A DNA stretch of 13,798 nucleotides from Bacillota bacterium (GTDB lineage: Bacteria > Bacillota > Clostridia > Lachnospirales > Anaerotignaceae): assembly GCA_023413275.1 (NCBI GenBank), contig JAEZPX010000125.1, forward strand, positions 1 through 13,798, given 5' to 3'. The notes beneath the pieces were generated by a model. The model saw nothing but the letters and a program-made list of their open reading frames with translations, was not told the origin of the DNA and did no database searches. The translations under genes and the position numbers were made by a program. Positions 6,641-13,798 of the stretch are shown here, piece after piece (the first letter of the stretch is position 1; each line of letters begins with the position of its first letter).

Positions 6641-8875
6641 CTATTCCATCTCTACTTCATCCTCTTGAAAAGGTTGTTCCCCATCTTCCCAAAGGGGCAT
6701 ACTGACGATTGCCTTAAATAAGTCACCGTCCACCTTAATGCCAAAGGTGCCTCCTTGTGCCTCTGCCAAGCTCTGGGCAATAGAAAGCCCAAGACCTGAA
6801 CCTTCTGTTGTTCTGGATGCATCCCCTCGAACAAAACGGTCAGTCAATCTTGTTTCATCAAAATCAATGGGAGTGGCTGAAATATTTTTCATCACCAAGA
6901 TACCCCGTCCTTCTGCTTGAAAAATGTCTATATAAACCCGAGAATCAGGCATGGAATATTTAACTGCATTGGACACCAAATTCTCCAATATTCGCCATAA
7001 ATGCCTGCCATCGGCAGAGATGTACAACGGCTCAGGGCAGCTTACCTTTACCTCAAGCCCAGCGGCTTCAATTTTTTCCTCCAGCTCTCCAATTGCCTGC
7101 AACGTGATTTGACGATAATCAATCCGCATTTTTGAAACCGTAATATTACCGCTGGAAACCTTGCTGGCTTCGATAAGATCTTCAATTAACTGCTTCAGGC
7201 GATAGGACTTCTCATATAATATCTCTACATATTCAGAAGCCGCTTTGTTTTCCAGCCTTAAGCTACGCAGCAAATCGACATAAGAAATAATAGAGGTTAA
7301 AGGAGTTTTCAAATCGTGGGAAACATTGGTTATGAGTTCCGTTTTCATTCTCTCTCCTTTCACTGCATCTTCAACGGAGTTTTTCAATCCATCCTGTATA
7401 TTAGCAATGTCCATAGCAAAATTTGAAAATGAAGGAGAAATTTCTTCTAAATTTAGTTTATACTGCAGATTACCTTTTGAAGTTTCTCTGGCAGAAATCA
7501 TAATTCTTTTCAATGATCGCAAAGCTCTTAAAAACAGGAACATACAAAAAGCATTGAAAAGGAATAAACCCAGCAAACACAAAAAACAGACGAAGTAATA
7601 TCCCATTTGTGCTGCAAAAATAATGAACCCCATTATGACGCAATTTCCCAATCCATAGCTAAGCATAACAAAAATCATCCAGCCCCGAAAGGTTTTACCT
7701 GTAAATAATTCTGACATGCGTCGAATGGTTACAGATACCCAGGTGTTGCGCAGAAAGATTTTGCCTTTGATTTGTCTGGAAACAGACATAATATAAGAAA
7801 TGATGGCGGCAATATCACAAATATAAATAATTCCTAAAATTGTATTAAAAATATATGCCCAAAAAATCGCCGTTTCATTTAAAATGCTTGATAAAATTGC
7901 TACTCCAAAAAATATAGCAAAGGTCGTTAAACCAATAACCAATAAAAAATGAACCTCATTATAAATTTTATCTACTGCTAAATAAGTAACCTTTCCACCC
8001 TTCTCACTTTGTCCCGCAACACGTATTAAATAAACCAGACAAAAAATAATGATAATGGTAGAAGCAGTAAATACGCCAAACAGAATGGGCAATCCTGCCT
8101 TTGCAAAAACATATTCCTGACCAAGGGTGTAAAAGGAATCACCGTATACAAAAGGCTCTCGAATTCCTGCGTAAATTTTATAATCGCTGGTTTCCATGAT
8201 GGTATTATTGCTGGTATAGCCCATCACCCCTAATTTATCGCTACTAAAGCCTGAAGAAAGAACAATGGTTCGATCAATATTACTCATTTCGCCCCTTGTT
8301 GTATTTCCAGCAACAACATTACCACTGCTATCCTCTACATAATAGAGAAAGTTTGTCATACCATTTAAAAAGCGAATGCTGCTTTTATAGTCGTCCAACT
8401 GATTTTGAATGTACATTTTCCGATAGAGAGGCAGGCGGCTTTCTACCAACTCTTTATATTCATCAAAATTGTGTTTTAAAGAGTTTGGGATACTTCCATG
8501 GGTAATCAATCCGTCAAAGGTATCATTGATGGACGTATTCCCTGTTATAATACCTTCTTTAATGCCGTAATATCGTTTGAAGTCGGTAAGCAGTTCCTCC
8601 CTGTCTATCAGTTCACCACTACTAATCCGACTTTCATTTCGATAATACACCTCTGAAAGTATAACCTCATCCAGTGCCTGGGCAAAGCTGTTTTTAAACT
8701 CATAGGTGTCATAAACACTATGTGCTTCAATGATATCTCTATTCCAGTGCTTGGAAATATTTGCTGTTATAATCCCGCAAAAAAAGTTGGCCATAGCACA
8801 AATAAAAAGGAGTGCTACACCGACTATCTTCCATTTTCTTTGGTAGCTCCTATATTTTTTCAATTTTGTATCCAA
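6641..8875 (-). CDS. Membrane sensor histidine kinase with large extracellular domain
   Basis: Sensor of a two-component system. Autophosphorylates a histidine and passes the phosphate to the regulator encoded just upstream. The 744 residues show a first membrane helix at about 16-38, an extracellular region at 39-258 of no recognised type, then five more helices (about 259-285, 308-331, 337-362, 398-423, 427-449), a linker to about 505, the dimerisation/phosphoacceptor domain with SHDLKTPLTS (His520), and an ATPase domain with the N box ENLVSNAVKYS (631-641) and the G box EGSGLGLS (691-698). The start is a TTG at 8875, overlapping the regulator gene by 26 bases, with AGGTGG 9 bases upstream; no in-frame ATG lies near. 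The acidic C-terminal tail is unremarkable. The kinase core resembles VanS-like enzymes, but the membrane region is much larger. The stimulus is unknown. Confidence 0.92.
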   Translation of the reverse strand: MDTKLKKYRSYQRKWKIVGVALLFICAMANFFCGIITANISKHWNRDIIEAHSVYDTYEFKNSFAQALDEVILSEVYYRNESRISSGELIDREELLTDFKRYYGIKEGIITGNTSINDTFDGLITHGSIPNSLKHNFDEYKELVESRLPLYRKMYIQNQLDDYKSSIRFLNGMTNFLYYVEDSSGNVVAGNTTRGEMSNIDRTIVLSSGFSSDKLGVMGYTSNNTIMETSDYKIYAGIREPFVYGDSFYTLGQEYVFAKAGLPILFGVFTASTIIIIFCLVYLIRVAGQSEKGGKVTYLAVDKIYNEVHFLLVIGLTTFAIFFGVAILSSILNETAIFWAYIFNTILGIIYICDIAAIISYIMSVSRQIKGKIFLRNTWVSVTIRRMSELFTGKTFRGWMIFVMLSYGLGNCVIMGFIIFAAQMGYYFVCFLCLLGLFLFNAFCMFLFLRALRSLKRIMISARETSKGNLQYKLNLEEISPSFSNFAMDIANIQDGLKNSVEDAVKGERMKTELITNVSHDLKTPLTSIISYVDLLRSLRLENKAASEYVEILYEKSYRLKQLIEDLIEASKVSSGNITVSKMRIDYRQITLQAIGELEEKIEAAGLEVKVSCPEPLYISADGRHLWRILENLVSNAVKYSMPDSRVYIDIFQAEGRGILVMKNISATPIDFDETRLTDRFVRGDASRTTEGSGLGLSIAQSLAEAQGGTFGIKVDGDLFKAIVSMPLWEDGEQPFQEDEVEME

Positions 8876-9545
8876 TACCCCACACCACCTTTAGATATCT
8901 AGGCTCTTTCGGATTAATTTCAATTTTTTCTCTAATACGGCGGATGTGTACGGAAACTGTATTTTCAGGGGCGAACGATAACTCATTCCAAACCCTTTCA
9001 TAAATTTGGTCAATAGAAAATACCTTTCCTGCATTTTCCATCAACAACTGTAGAATCCCATACTCTGTTGCTGTAAGCTTAATGGGTTCTCCGTTGACAC
9101 GAACCTCCTTGGCATCCTTATCCAATTCAAGCTCTCCAATTTTTATCACATTACTTTTTTCTGCAATACTGCCCAAGGCAGTATATCGACGCATCTGGCT
9201 TTTCACCCTTGCCAAAAGCTCCAGTGGGTTAAAAGGTTTTGTAATGTAATCGTCTGCACCAAAATTAAGCCCCAAAATTTTGTCTGTATCCTCAGATTTG
9301 GCTGACAAAATGATAATAGGTATATTCAAGGTCTCCCTAATTTTAACCGTAGTATTCAAGCCATCCAGCTTAGGCATCATAATATCCAGCAAAATCAAAT
9401 GTATCTCGTTTTCCTCTAAAGCTTTCAATGCCTCTAAGCCATTATAAGCCTTAATGATATGATACCCTTCCTGCTTTAAATAAATTTCTATTGCATCAAC
9501 AATGGCTTTATCATCATCACATACCAAAATATTGAATTTATCCAT
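8850..9545 (-). CDS. OmpR/VanR-family response regulator
   Basis: Cytoplasmic DNA-binding partner of the kinase encoded immediately downstream. The 231 residues comprise a receiver domain (1-120) with the acidic pocket Asp10-Asp11-Asp12, phosphoacceptor Asp54 in LLDIMMPKLDG, Ser81 and Lys103 (TKPF), then a winged-helix output domain (about 132-231) with KLTATEYGILQLL, a recognition helix around NTVSVHIRRIREKI, and the terminal VVWGIGYKIEK wing. The start at 9545 has AGGGGGGA 7 bases upstream; 24 further upstream open codons lack homology. The gene overlaps the kinase by 26 bases, so both are made from one transcript. No obvious target gene adjoins the pair, so its regulon cannot be inferred beyond likely self-regulation. 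Confidence 0.95.
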   Translation of the reverse strand: MDKFNILVCDDDKAIVDAIEIYLKQEGYHIIKAYNGLEALKALEENEIHLILLDIMMPKLDGLNTTVKIRETLNIPIIILSAKSEDTDKILGLNFGADDYITKPFNPLELLARVKSQMRRYTALGSIAEKSNVIKIGELELDKDAKEVRVNGEPIKLTATEYGILQLLMENAGKVFSIDQIYERVWNELSFAPENTVSVHIRRIREKIEINPKEPRYLKVVWGIGYKIEKI

Positions 9546-9579
9546 CAGAAAATCCCCCCTAAGTTCGCACAATATTACT

Positions 9580-9607
9580 ATTTTATCATAACAGGTTAGT
9601 TTTACAA
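9580..9607 (-). promoter_or_regulatory. Probable promoter of the two-component operon
   Basis: On the minus strand TTGTAA (9607-9602) and TAAAAT (9585-9580) are 16 bases apart, about 35 bases before the regulator start. Matches are 4 of 6 and 5 of 6, so the call is tentative. Confidence 0.45.
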
Positions 9608-9713
9608 AATAAAACAAACTTCCTTACAGAATTCTTAATTTTCTTTTTTAGTCTAACCGATTCTAAGCAGAATTAAAATAAAAAATTTTTTGTCGCATTT
9701 TTAAAAAAAATGA

Positions 9714-9742
9714 TTGACATTTATTTTGTTTTCATATATACT
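9714..9742 (+). promoter_or_regulatory. Promoter of tRNA-Lys
   Basis: A perfect TTGACA (9714-9719) and TATACT (9737-9742, 5 of 6) with the ideal 17-base spacing lie 13 bases before the tRNA. Confidence 0.8.
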
Positions 9743-9754
9743 AAATTTCGTTGC

Positions 9755-9827
9755 GGGTCACTAGCTCAGTTGGTAGAGCACTGGACTTTTAATCCAGGTG
9801 TCCCGGGTTCGAGCCCCGGGTGACTCA
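9755..9827 (+). tRNA. tRNA-Lys, anticodon TTT
   Basis: The 73 bases fold into a full cloverleaf: acceptor GGGTCAC/GTGACTC with one G-U pair, D arm GCTC/GAGC, anticodon arm CTGGA/TCCAG with loop CTTTTAA (anticodon TTT at 9788-9790), a 5-base variable loop, and T arm CCGGG/CCCGG with loop TTCGAGC. The discriminator base is A. CCA is not encoded and must be added after transcription. It is a single tRNA, not part of a cluster in this window. Confidence 0.97.
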
Positions 9828-9898
9828 TTTTTTATTGGTTAGAAGAGTGTTTATGTTTCTGTTGCATCACTTTCTTTATTCCAAGGCTTTTAAATTTG

Positions 9899-9940
9899 AA
9901 ATCCCTATTGTAAGGAAATAACCTACAATAGGGATTTTTT
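9899..9940 (+). terminator. Strong intrinsic terminator downstream of tRNA-Lys
   Basis: AAATCCCTATTGTA (9899-9912) pairs perfectly with TACAATAGGGATTT (9924-9937), and the T-run continues to 9940. It lies 72 bases past the tRNA and before the promoter of the next gene, so it most likely ends the tRNA precursor. Confidence 0.88.
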
Positions 9941-10037
9941 AATGAGGATATCCAAAATTTTTTTATAAGATTATGCCAGTTACATTCGATATTATTTTAA
10001 AACGAGAATACTTTTCTGTTTTTGAAGGGGCAAAGCA

Positions 10038-10066
10038 TTGTCATCCCAAATTCACACTGCTATAAT
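10038..10066 (+). promoter_or_regulatory. Promoter of the CLC transporter gene
   Basis: TTGTCA (10038-10043, 5 of 6) and a perfect TATAAT (10061-10066) are 17 bases apart. The resulting leader of about 60 bases shows no fluoride-riboswitch signature that I can recognise. Confidence 0.75.
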
Positions 10067-10133
10067 GAAAACGAAGTTTCCTTATATTTAAATATAATCC
10101 CAACGCAAAGAAATTGCATTTAGGAGGAAAACA

Positions 10134-11366
10134 TTGATTCGTAATATTATTGAAGACTACAAAGAAATTTTTTTATATTCCATGATTGCCCTATTTGTGG
10201 GGATTATTATTGGTGGTATTGATGCCCTCTTTGGAAAAGTATTGCTGAAAGTAACACAATTTAGGGGTGAGCACACTATGCTTTTGGTACCCTTTTTACC
10301 TATTGCAGGCCTGTGCATTCCTTTCTTATATCGTTCTCTCAGTAAAGAAAGTATAAAAGGTATGACCCTTGTTTTTCAGACTGGGCATGGCGATAAAAAC
10401 GGTATTCCTAAGATGCTTGTTCCTTTAATTATATTAACCACGTGGATTACCCATCTTTTTGGCGGCAGCGCCGGGCGAGAAGGCGTTGCAGTACAGATCG
10501 GCGCCTCTGTGGCACATACCATTGGTAGAAGGTTAAAATTTTTAAACAATCCACGTATTTTGTTAGTAATCGGCATGGCTGCCGGATTTGCCGGTCTATT
10601 TCAAACACCAATAGCTGCAACTTTTTTTGCTCTGGAGGTACTTGTATCCGGTATATTACTATATGAGGCCTTGCTTCCTGCGTTGGTTGCATCTTATACA
10701 GCAAGCACCACCTCCCATTTACTGGGCTTAGAGAAATTCACTATTGACCTGCCAAATACACTATCCATTTCATCTGAACTTTTATTGAAGCTTGTCCTGT
10801 TGGGAATTATATTTGGAATGGTAGGGGGCGTTTTTGCTCTTTTGTTAAACCTTTGTAAAAATAAATTAAATATTCTTATAGAGAATCCTATGAAAAGAAT
10901 CTTTTTAGGGGGTTGTGTTTTATCTCTACTGTTTTTGCTGTTTCATAGCGGAAGATATTGTGGTTTAGGCACAAACCTAATTCAGTTTAGCCTTATGGGT
11001 GAACAAATATATCAATACGATTGGCTCCTAAAGCTTTTATTGACCATTTTGACCCTATCTGTGGGCTTTCAGGGTGGCGAGGTCACCCCTCTCTTTTCTA
11101 TCGGCGCAAGCTTAGGTATGGTATTAGGAAGCCTAATGGGTTTACCGGTTACTCTTGCTGCCGCCCTTGGCTATGCCGCAGTTTTCGGCAGTGCCACCAA
11201 TACATTATTGGCACCTATTCTCATTGGCGTAGAGGTTTTTGGACCCCAAAATACAATTGCCTTTATCATTGTTTGCGCATTTGCCTTTATCTTTAATGGG
11301 AATAAAACAATTTATACCGCACAAAAAAGATTCAATTTTTTTACTAACGAAACTATACAATATTAA
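10134..11366 (+). CDS. CLC-family anion transporter, resembling the fluoride/proton (EriC-F) branch
   Basis: Integral membrane protein of the CLC family, 410 residues, with many hydrophobic helices. The gating-glutamate motif is GREG at 114-117 (Glu116), preceded by THLFGGSA. Instead of the chloride-type GSGIP it has GHGDKNGIP (84-92), and instead of GxFxP it has GFQGGEVTPLFSIGA (311-325). The THLFGGSAGREG and GGEVTPLF blocks match my recollection of the CLC-F antiporters that export fluoride in exchange for protons, although these usually read GREGT where this has GREGV. Chloride transport therefore remains possible. The C-terminus has no CBS domains. The start is TTG at 10134 with AGGAGG 6 bases upstream. 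It has its own promoter and is not in an operon with the gene that follows, which has a promoter of its own. Confidence 0.88.
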   Translation: MIRNIIEDYKEIFLYSMIALFVGIIIGGIDALFGKVLLKVTQFRGEHTMLLVPFLPIAGLCIPFLYRSLSKESIKGMTLVFQTGHGDKNGIPKMLVPLIILTTWITHLFGGSAGREGVAVQIGASVAHTIGRRLKFLNNPRILLVIGMAAGFAGLFQTPIAATFFALEVLVSGILLYEALLPALVASYTASTTSHLLGLEKFTIDLPNTLSISSELLLKLVLLGIIFGMVGGVFALLLNLCKNKLNILIENPMKRIFLGGCVLSLLFLLFHSGRYCGLGTNLIQFSLMGEQIYQYDWLLKLLLTILTLSVGFQGGEVTPLFSIGASLGMVLGSLMGLPVTLAAALGYAAVFGSATNTLLAPILIGVEVFGPQNTIAFIIVCAFAFIFNGNKTIYTAQKRFNFFTNETIQY

Positions 11367-11481
11367 CGTCCCCTAAATATTAACTTTCAAAAAATATCCC
11401 TTTGAATTGATTTTATATGTATTTTTTTATTCAAAATTGTATGCTTTTCACATGAAAACCAATTCAAAACCTTTTCTGCAC

Positions 11482-11510
11482 TTGAAAAGGTACACTGTTT
11501 TTGATATACT
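11482..11510 (+). promoter_or_regulatory. Promoter of the YheO-like regulator gene
   Basis: TTGAAA (11482-11487) and TATACT (11505-11510), each 5 of 6 to consensus, are 17 bases apart. A further TATAAT at 11517-11522 is closer to the gene but lacks a partner. Confidence 0.65.
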
Positions 11511-11539
11511 TTAATTTATAATACTTTTGGAGGTGTACC

Positions 11540-12202
11540 ATGGAAAGCCAGAACTTTTCATTATCAGATCATGACAGAGCGATCTTATATTCATATGTAA
11601 ATGTAGCAGAAGGTGTTTCTGAATTTTTAGGAAACTTTTGTGAAGTGGTTATACATAATCTTGAAAACATGGATCATTCCGTTATGCATATCATTAACGG
11701 TCACCTTTCCGGTAGGCAGGCTGGTGCATCTATTTCAGAGGTCACATTATCATTTCTTAACCGTATGATGGCAGAACCTAATCTAAATCATCTTTATTAT
11801 TTTGCAAAAAACAAACGAGGAGAAACTTTTAAATCCTCAATCTCAGCTATTATGGGAGAAAAAGGAAATATAATTGGGCTGTTATGTATCAATATGTATT
11901 TGTCAGCCCCCATTTCCGATTTGGTCCACTTTATGACCCCTTCCGAGAGTACAAAACAGGAAAATATTTCAGAAACCTTTGTGGAAAATACAGTAGAACT
12001 GATGCTTCACGCTCTAGAGGAAGCAAAAAAAGCGGTCTATAGCAATCTCTCTATTTCCTCTTCCAATAAAAATAAGGAAATCGTATCTACTTTATATCAA
12101 AAAGGAATTTTTAACTTAAAAGATTCGGTTGTAACCATTGCAGATCATTTGGGTATTTCAAAAAACACCGTTTACATGCATATTCGCAATATGAATAAAT
12201 GA
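11540..12202 (+). CDS. YheO/DauR-like transcriptional regulator (PAS-like domain plus HTH)
   Basis: A 220-residue cytoplasmic regulator. Residues about 15-125 match the YheO-type PAS-like domain in pattern, with LGNFCEVVIHNLENMDHSV near 30-48, an INGHLSGRQAGA stretch (52-63) and FKSSISAIMGEKGNIIGLLCINMY (97-120). The C-terminal part (about 178-218) is a helix-turn-helix with QKGIFNLKDSVVTIADHLGISKNTVYMHIRNM, as in the DauR-type HTH_22 domain. Members of the family include the D-arginine regulator DauR, but the ligand here is unknown. The ATG at 11540 has GGAGG 6 bases upstream. The gene stands alone and converges on the acetate/succinate transporter gene, sharing a terminator with it. Confidence 0.88.
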   Translation: MESQNFSLSDHDRAILYSYVNVAEGVSEFLGNFCEVVIHNLENMDHSVMHIINGHLSGRQAGASISEVTLSFLNRMMAEPNLNHLYYFAKNKRGETFKSSISAIMGEKGNIIGLLCINMYLSAPISDLVHFMTPSESTKQENISETFVENTVELMLHALEEAKKAVYSNLSISSSNKNKEIVSTLYQKGIFNLKDSVVTIADHLGISKNTVYMHIRNMNK

Positions 12203-12223
12203 GCATACAATATCAGAAATAAA

Positions 12224-12275
12224 AAAGCAGTCTTTTCCTTTGATGGCAAACAGGAAATGGCTGCTTTCTTAATTT
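12224..12275. terminator. Bidirectional terminator between convergent genes
   Basis: AAAGCAGTC (12224-12232) pairs with GGCTGCTTT (12259-12267), and TTTCC with GGAAA further in, across one T-T mismatch. Read on plus it is followed by CTTAATTTTTA; read on minus it is followed by TTTATTT, so it suits both genes. Confidence 0.85.
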
Positions 12276-12845
12276 TTATAGCTTTACTACATCTTTTTGA
12301 AACTCATGATTTAATATCTGACCTATGGCAGAATAGATCGCACTGCCGCCACAGAAAATACCCTCATATCCGGCTATCATTTTAATAAAATGACTTCCAG
12401 TAAAATCACCTAAGGCCAGTAAAAAGAATAATACCGTCAAAGAACCGAAGACTACCCTTGAAGCCATATTATGCTTTAAGGTGCCAATAAACATCCCTAA
12501 TGTAAAAATACCCCACAGTAATAAATAAAAGGCCATAGAGAGCTCATCTGCGCTCTGTACGCCACCCTGAGGAATCGCAGAAGGCAACAGCCAAATTCCA
12601 ACCAACGACCACCAAAAGGTACCATATGCCGTAAATGCTGTTGCACCAAAGGTATTGCCCGCTTTAAACTCCATAATACCTGCCACGACCTGTGCAAAAC
12701 CACCTAAAAAAAGACCCATACTAATAATGACTGCTGATAATGATACAATACCTGCGTTATGTAAATTCAATAAAACTGTGGTCATACCAAAACCTAAAAG
12801 ACCAAGGGGCGCCGGGTTTGCAACAGCACTTGCGTGGTTACTCAT
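12276..12845 (-). CDS. satP: Acetate/succinate transporter, SatP/YaaH (GPR1/FUN34) family
   Basis: A 189-residue inner-membrane protein that is expected to move short carboxylates such as acetate or succinate with protons. The family signature NPAPLGLLGFGMTT is at 10-23, and the second conserved block FGATAFTAYGTFWWS at 66-80. Six hydrophobic helices can be placed at about 15-37, 39-58, 66-88, 104-122, 130-146 and 157-176, and the length is typical. The ATG at 12845 has AGGAGG 7 bases upstream. It lies downstream of trmD on the same strand after a 187-base gap; I see no clear terminator in the gap, and only direct repeats as possible regulatory sites. The substrate is inferred from the family alone. 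Confidence 0.92.
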   Translation of the reverse strand: MSNHASAVANPAPLGLLGFGMTTVLLNLHNAGIVSLSAVIISMGLFLGGFAQVVAGIMEFKAGNTFGATAFTAYGTFWWSLVGIWLLPSAIPQGGVQSADELSMAFYLLLWGIFTLGMFIGTLKHNMASRVVFGSLTVLFFLLALGDFTGSHFIKMIAGYEGIFCGGSAIYSAIGQILNHEFQKDVVKL

Positions 12846-12910
12846 AAAAAATCCTCCTAATTATTGACTTCTATACAATTTTTATCAATTCTGCATTAAT
12901 CTTTAGAATT

Positions 12911-12934
12911 TCTGTATACCACGTCACTCTGTAT
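12911..12934 (-). promoter_or_regulatory. Direct repeat upstream of the SatP-like gene, possible regulator site
   Basis: On the minus strand ATACAGA occurs twice (12934-12928 and 12917-12911) with 17 bases from start to start, about 66 bases before the start codon. Paired direct repeats are common activator sites, but no protein can be assigned and no convincing -35/-10 pair was found nearby. Confidence 0.3.
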
Positions 12935-13032
12935 GCAAGATTCAAAAAGACCTTACATCTTATTGACAAAGAATCAGTGGTAATTTGTTCTGTTGACCTT
13001 AATATAAATTATAAAAAGGCATGTTCGGTGAT

Positions 13033-13770
13033 CTATACCTCAATGTCATTTTCCTTCAAAAATCTAATATCCTTTAGACTCAACTCAGCCGAGTTTAATA
13101 AATCCGGCCGTTTTTGAGCAGTGCGAAGTAAAGCTTGTTCTCTGCGCCATTTTTCCACATTTCCATGGTGACCACTTAAAAGCACCTGAGGCACCTCACG
13201 CTCCATAAAAATGGGTGGACGGGTATACTGGGGGTATTCCAATAGCCCCTGTGAAAAGCTCTCATCTTCAAAGGAAGCCTCTTTTCCAAGTACACCGGGC
13301 ATTAGACGAGAAATAGCATCAATCATTGTAATTGCCGCCAACTCTCCCCCTGTGAGCACAAAGTCACCTAAGGAAATTTCATCTGTGACTATTTCTTCAA
13401 TCACCCGTTCGTCTACACCTTCATAATGACCGCACAAAAATATAAGATTTTCCTCCTGTGCCAATTCCTCTGCCACACGCTGGTTAAAGGGCCTGCCTTG
13501 TGGTGACATATAAAGAACCCGGGTTCTGCTGCCTGCCTTTGGCAAAATACTTTGATAGGCATCAAAAATAGGCTGGGGCTGCATAACCATGCCGGCTCCC
13601 CCGCCATAGGGATAATCATCTACCTGCAAATGCTTACTTTTGGAAAAGTCTCTAATATTGATGGATTCAACAGATATCAAACCATCCCTTTGAGCTCTGC
13701 CTAAAATACTATGGGATAGGGTCTCCTGAACCATTTCGGGAAATAGTGTTAAAACAAAGAACTGCTTCAT
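13033..13770 (-). CDS. trmD: tRNA (guanine-N1)-methyltransferase
   Basis: Methylates guanine-37 at N1, next to the anticodon of several tRNAs, preventing frameshifts; cytoplasmic homodimer using AdoMet. The 245 residues match the family throughout: FFVLTLFPEMV at the N-terminus, DDYPYGGGAGMVMQPQPIF (51-69), LYMSPQGRPF (86-95), the knot residues LCGHYEGVDERV (112-123), EISLGDFVLTGGELAA (131-146) and AISRLMPGVLG (152-162), then LEYPQYTRP. The ATG at 13770 overlaps by one base the stop of a frame that looks like the end of rimM, which is its usual neighbour. A weak AAGGG is 8 bases upstream. The next gene downstream is not rplS, which often follows trmD, but the SatP-like transporter. Confidence 0.97.
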   Translation of the reverse strand: MKQFFVLTLFPEMVQETLSHSILGRAQRDGLISVESINIRDFSKSKHLQVDDYPYGGGAGMVMQPQPIFDAYQSILPKAGSRTRVLYMSPQGRPFNQRVAEELAQEENLIFLCGHYEGVDERVIEEIVTDEISLGDFVLTGGELAAITMIDAISRLMPGVLGKEASFEDESFSQGLLEYPQYTRPPIFMEREVPQVLLSGHHGNVEKWRREQALLRTAQKRPDLLNSAELSLKDIRFLKENDIEV

Positions 13771-13798
13771 TACCTCAACCCTTCCAGAAGTGCCACTG
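13770..13798 (-). CDS. rimM: Probable 3' end of rimM (cut by window edge)
   Basis: The last 8 codons of a minus-strand frame read VALLEGLR and end in TAA (13772-13770), whose final A is the first base of the trmD ATG. RimM (16S rRNA processing factor) normally precedes trmD and often ends in a similar hydrophobic LLxGL tail. So little is visible that the assignment rests mainly on position. Confidence 0.45.

Noticed and set aside
9594..9658. GGTTAG/CTAACC inverted repeat upstream of the response regulator gene.
   Set aside because: The 6-base arms are more than 50 bases apart and likely coincidental.
10067..10133. A fluoride riboswitch before the CLC gene.
   Set aside because: None of the conserved blocks of the fluoride (crcB) aptamer could be recognised, and the predicted leader is only about 60 bases.

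Overview
The window looks like chromosomal DNA from a low-GC Gram-positive anaerobe, most likely a member of the Clostridia. The clues are strong AGGAGG-type ribosome binding sites before almost every gene, several TTG start codons backed by such sites, many stem-loop plus T-run terminators, and Firmicutes-type proteins (Bacillus-style arginine decarboxylase, OmpR/VanR-type two-component pair). I cannot name the genus. No IS element, phage gene, CRISPR array or plasmid gene was seen.

Positions 1-3765 hold a minus-strand spermidine operon in the order speD-speA-speE-speB (speB is cut by the window edge). Together the enzymes convert arginine to agmatine (SpeA), agmatine to putrescine (SpeB), AdoMet to its decarboxylated form (SpeD), and the last two products to spermidine (SpeE). 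Every junction overlaps (4, 8 and 8 bases). The operon has a consensus promoter about 400 bases upstream of speD. Between promoter and speD lies a rod of seven or eight hairpins closed by a long-range helix, then an intrinsic terminator that ends only 5 bases before the speD ribosome binding site. I regard this leader as a candidate attenuator or riboswitch of a class I do not recognise; it is the most interesting item here.

Positions 3766-4255 are AT-rich and non-coding. Positions 4262-6416 carry a LysR-type regulator, a very strong terminator, a promoter containing a perfect GTACA-N6-TGTAC palindrome, and a zinc-dependent dehydrogenase closely resembling L-threonine 3-dehydrogenase. A hairpin at 6491-6517 separates it from a convergent two-component system (6641-9545, minus strand): a 744-residue six-helix sensor kinase and its OmpR-family response regulator.

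Positions 9714-9940 contain tRNA-Lys(TTT) with its own promoter and a downstream terminator. Next come a CLC-family anion transporter with features of the fluoride/proton branch (10134-11366), a YheO/DauR-like PAS-HTH regulator (11540-12202), a convergent acetate/succinate transporter of the SatP/YaaH family (12276-12845), and trmD (13033-13770) preceded by what appears to be the last codons of rimM. Apart from the spermidine operon and the kinase/regulator pair, the genes appear to be single transcription units.
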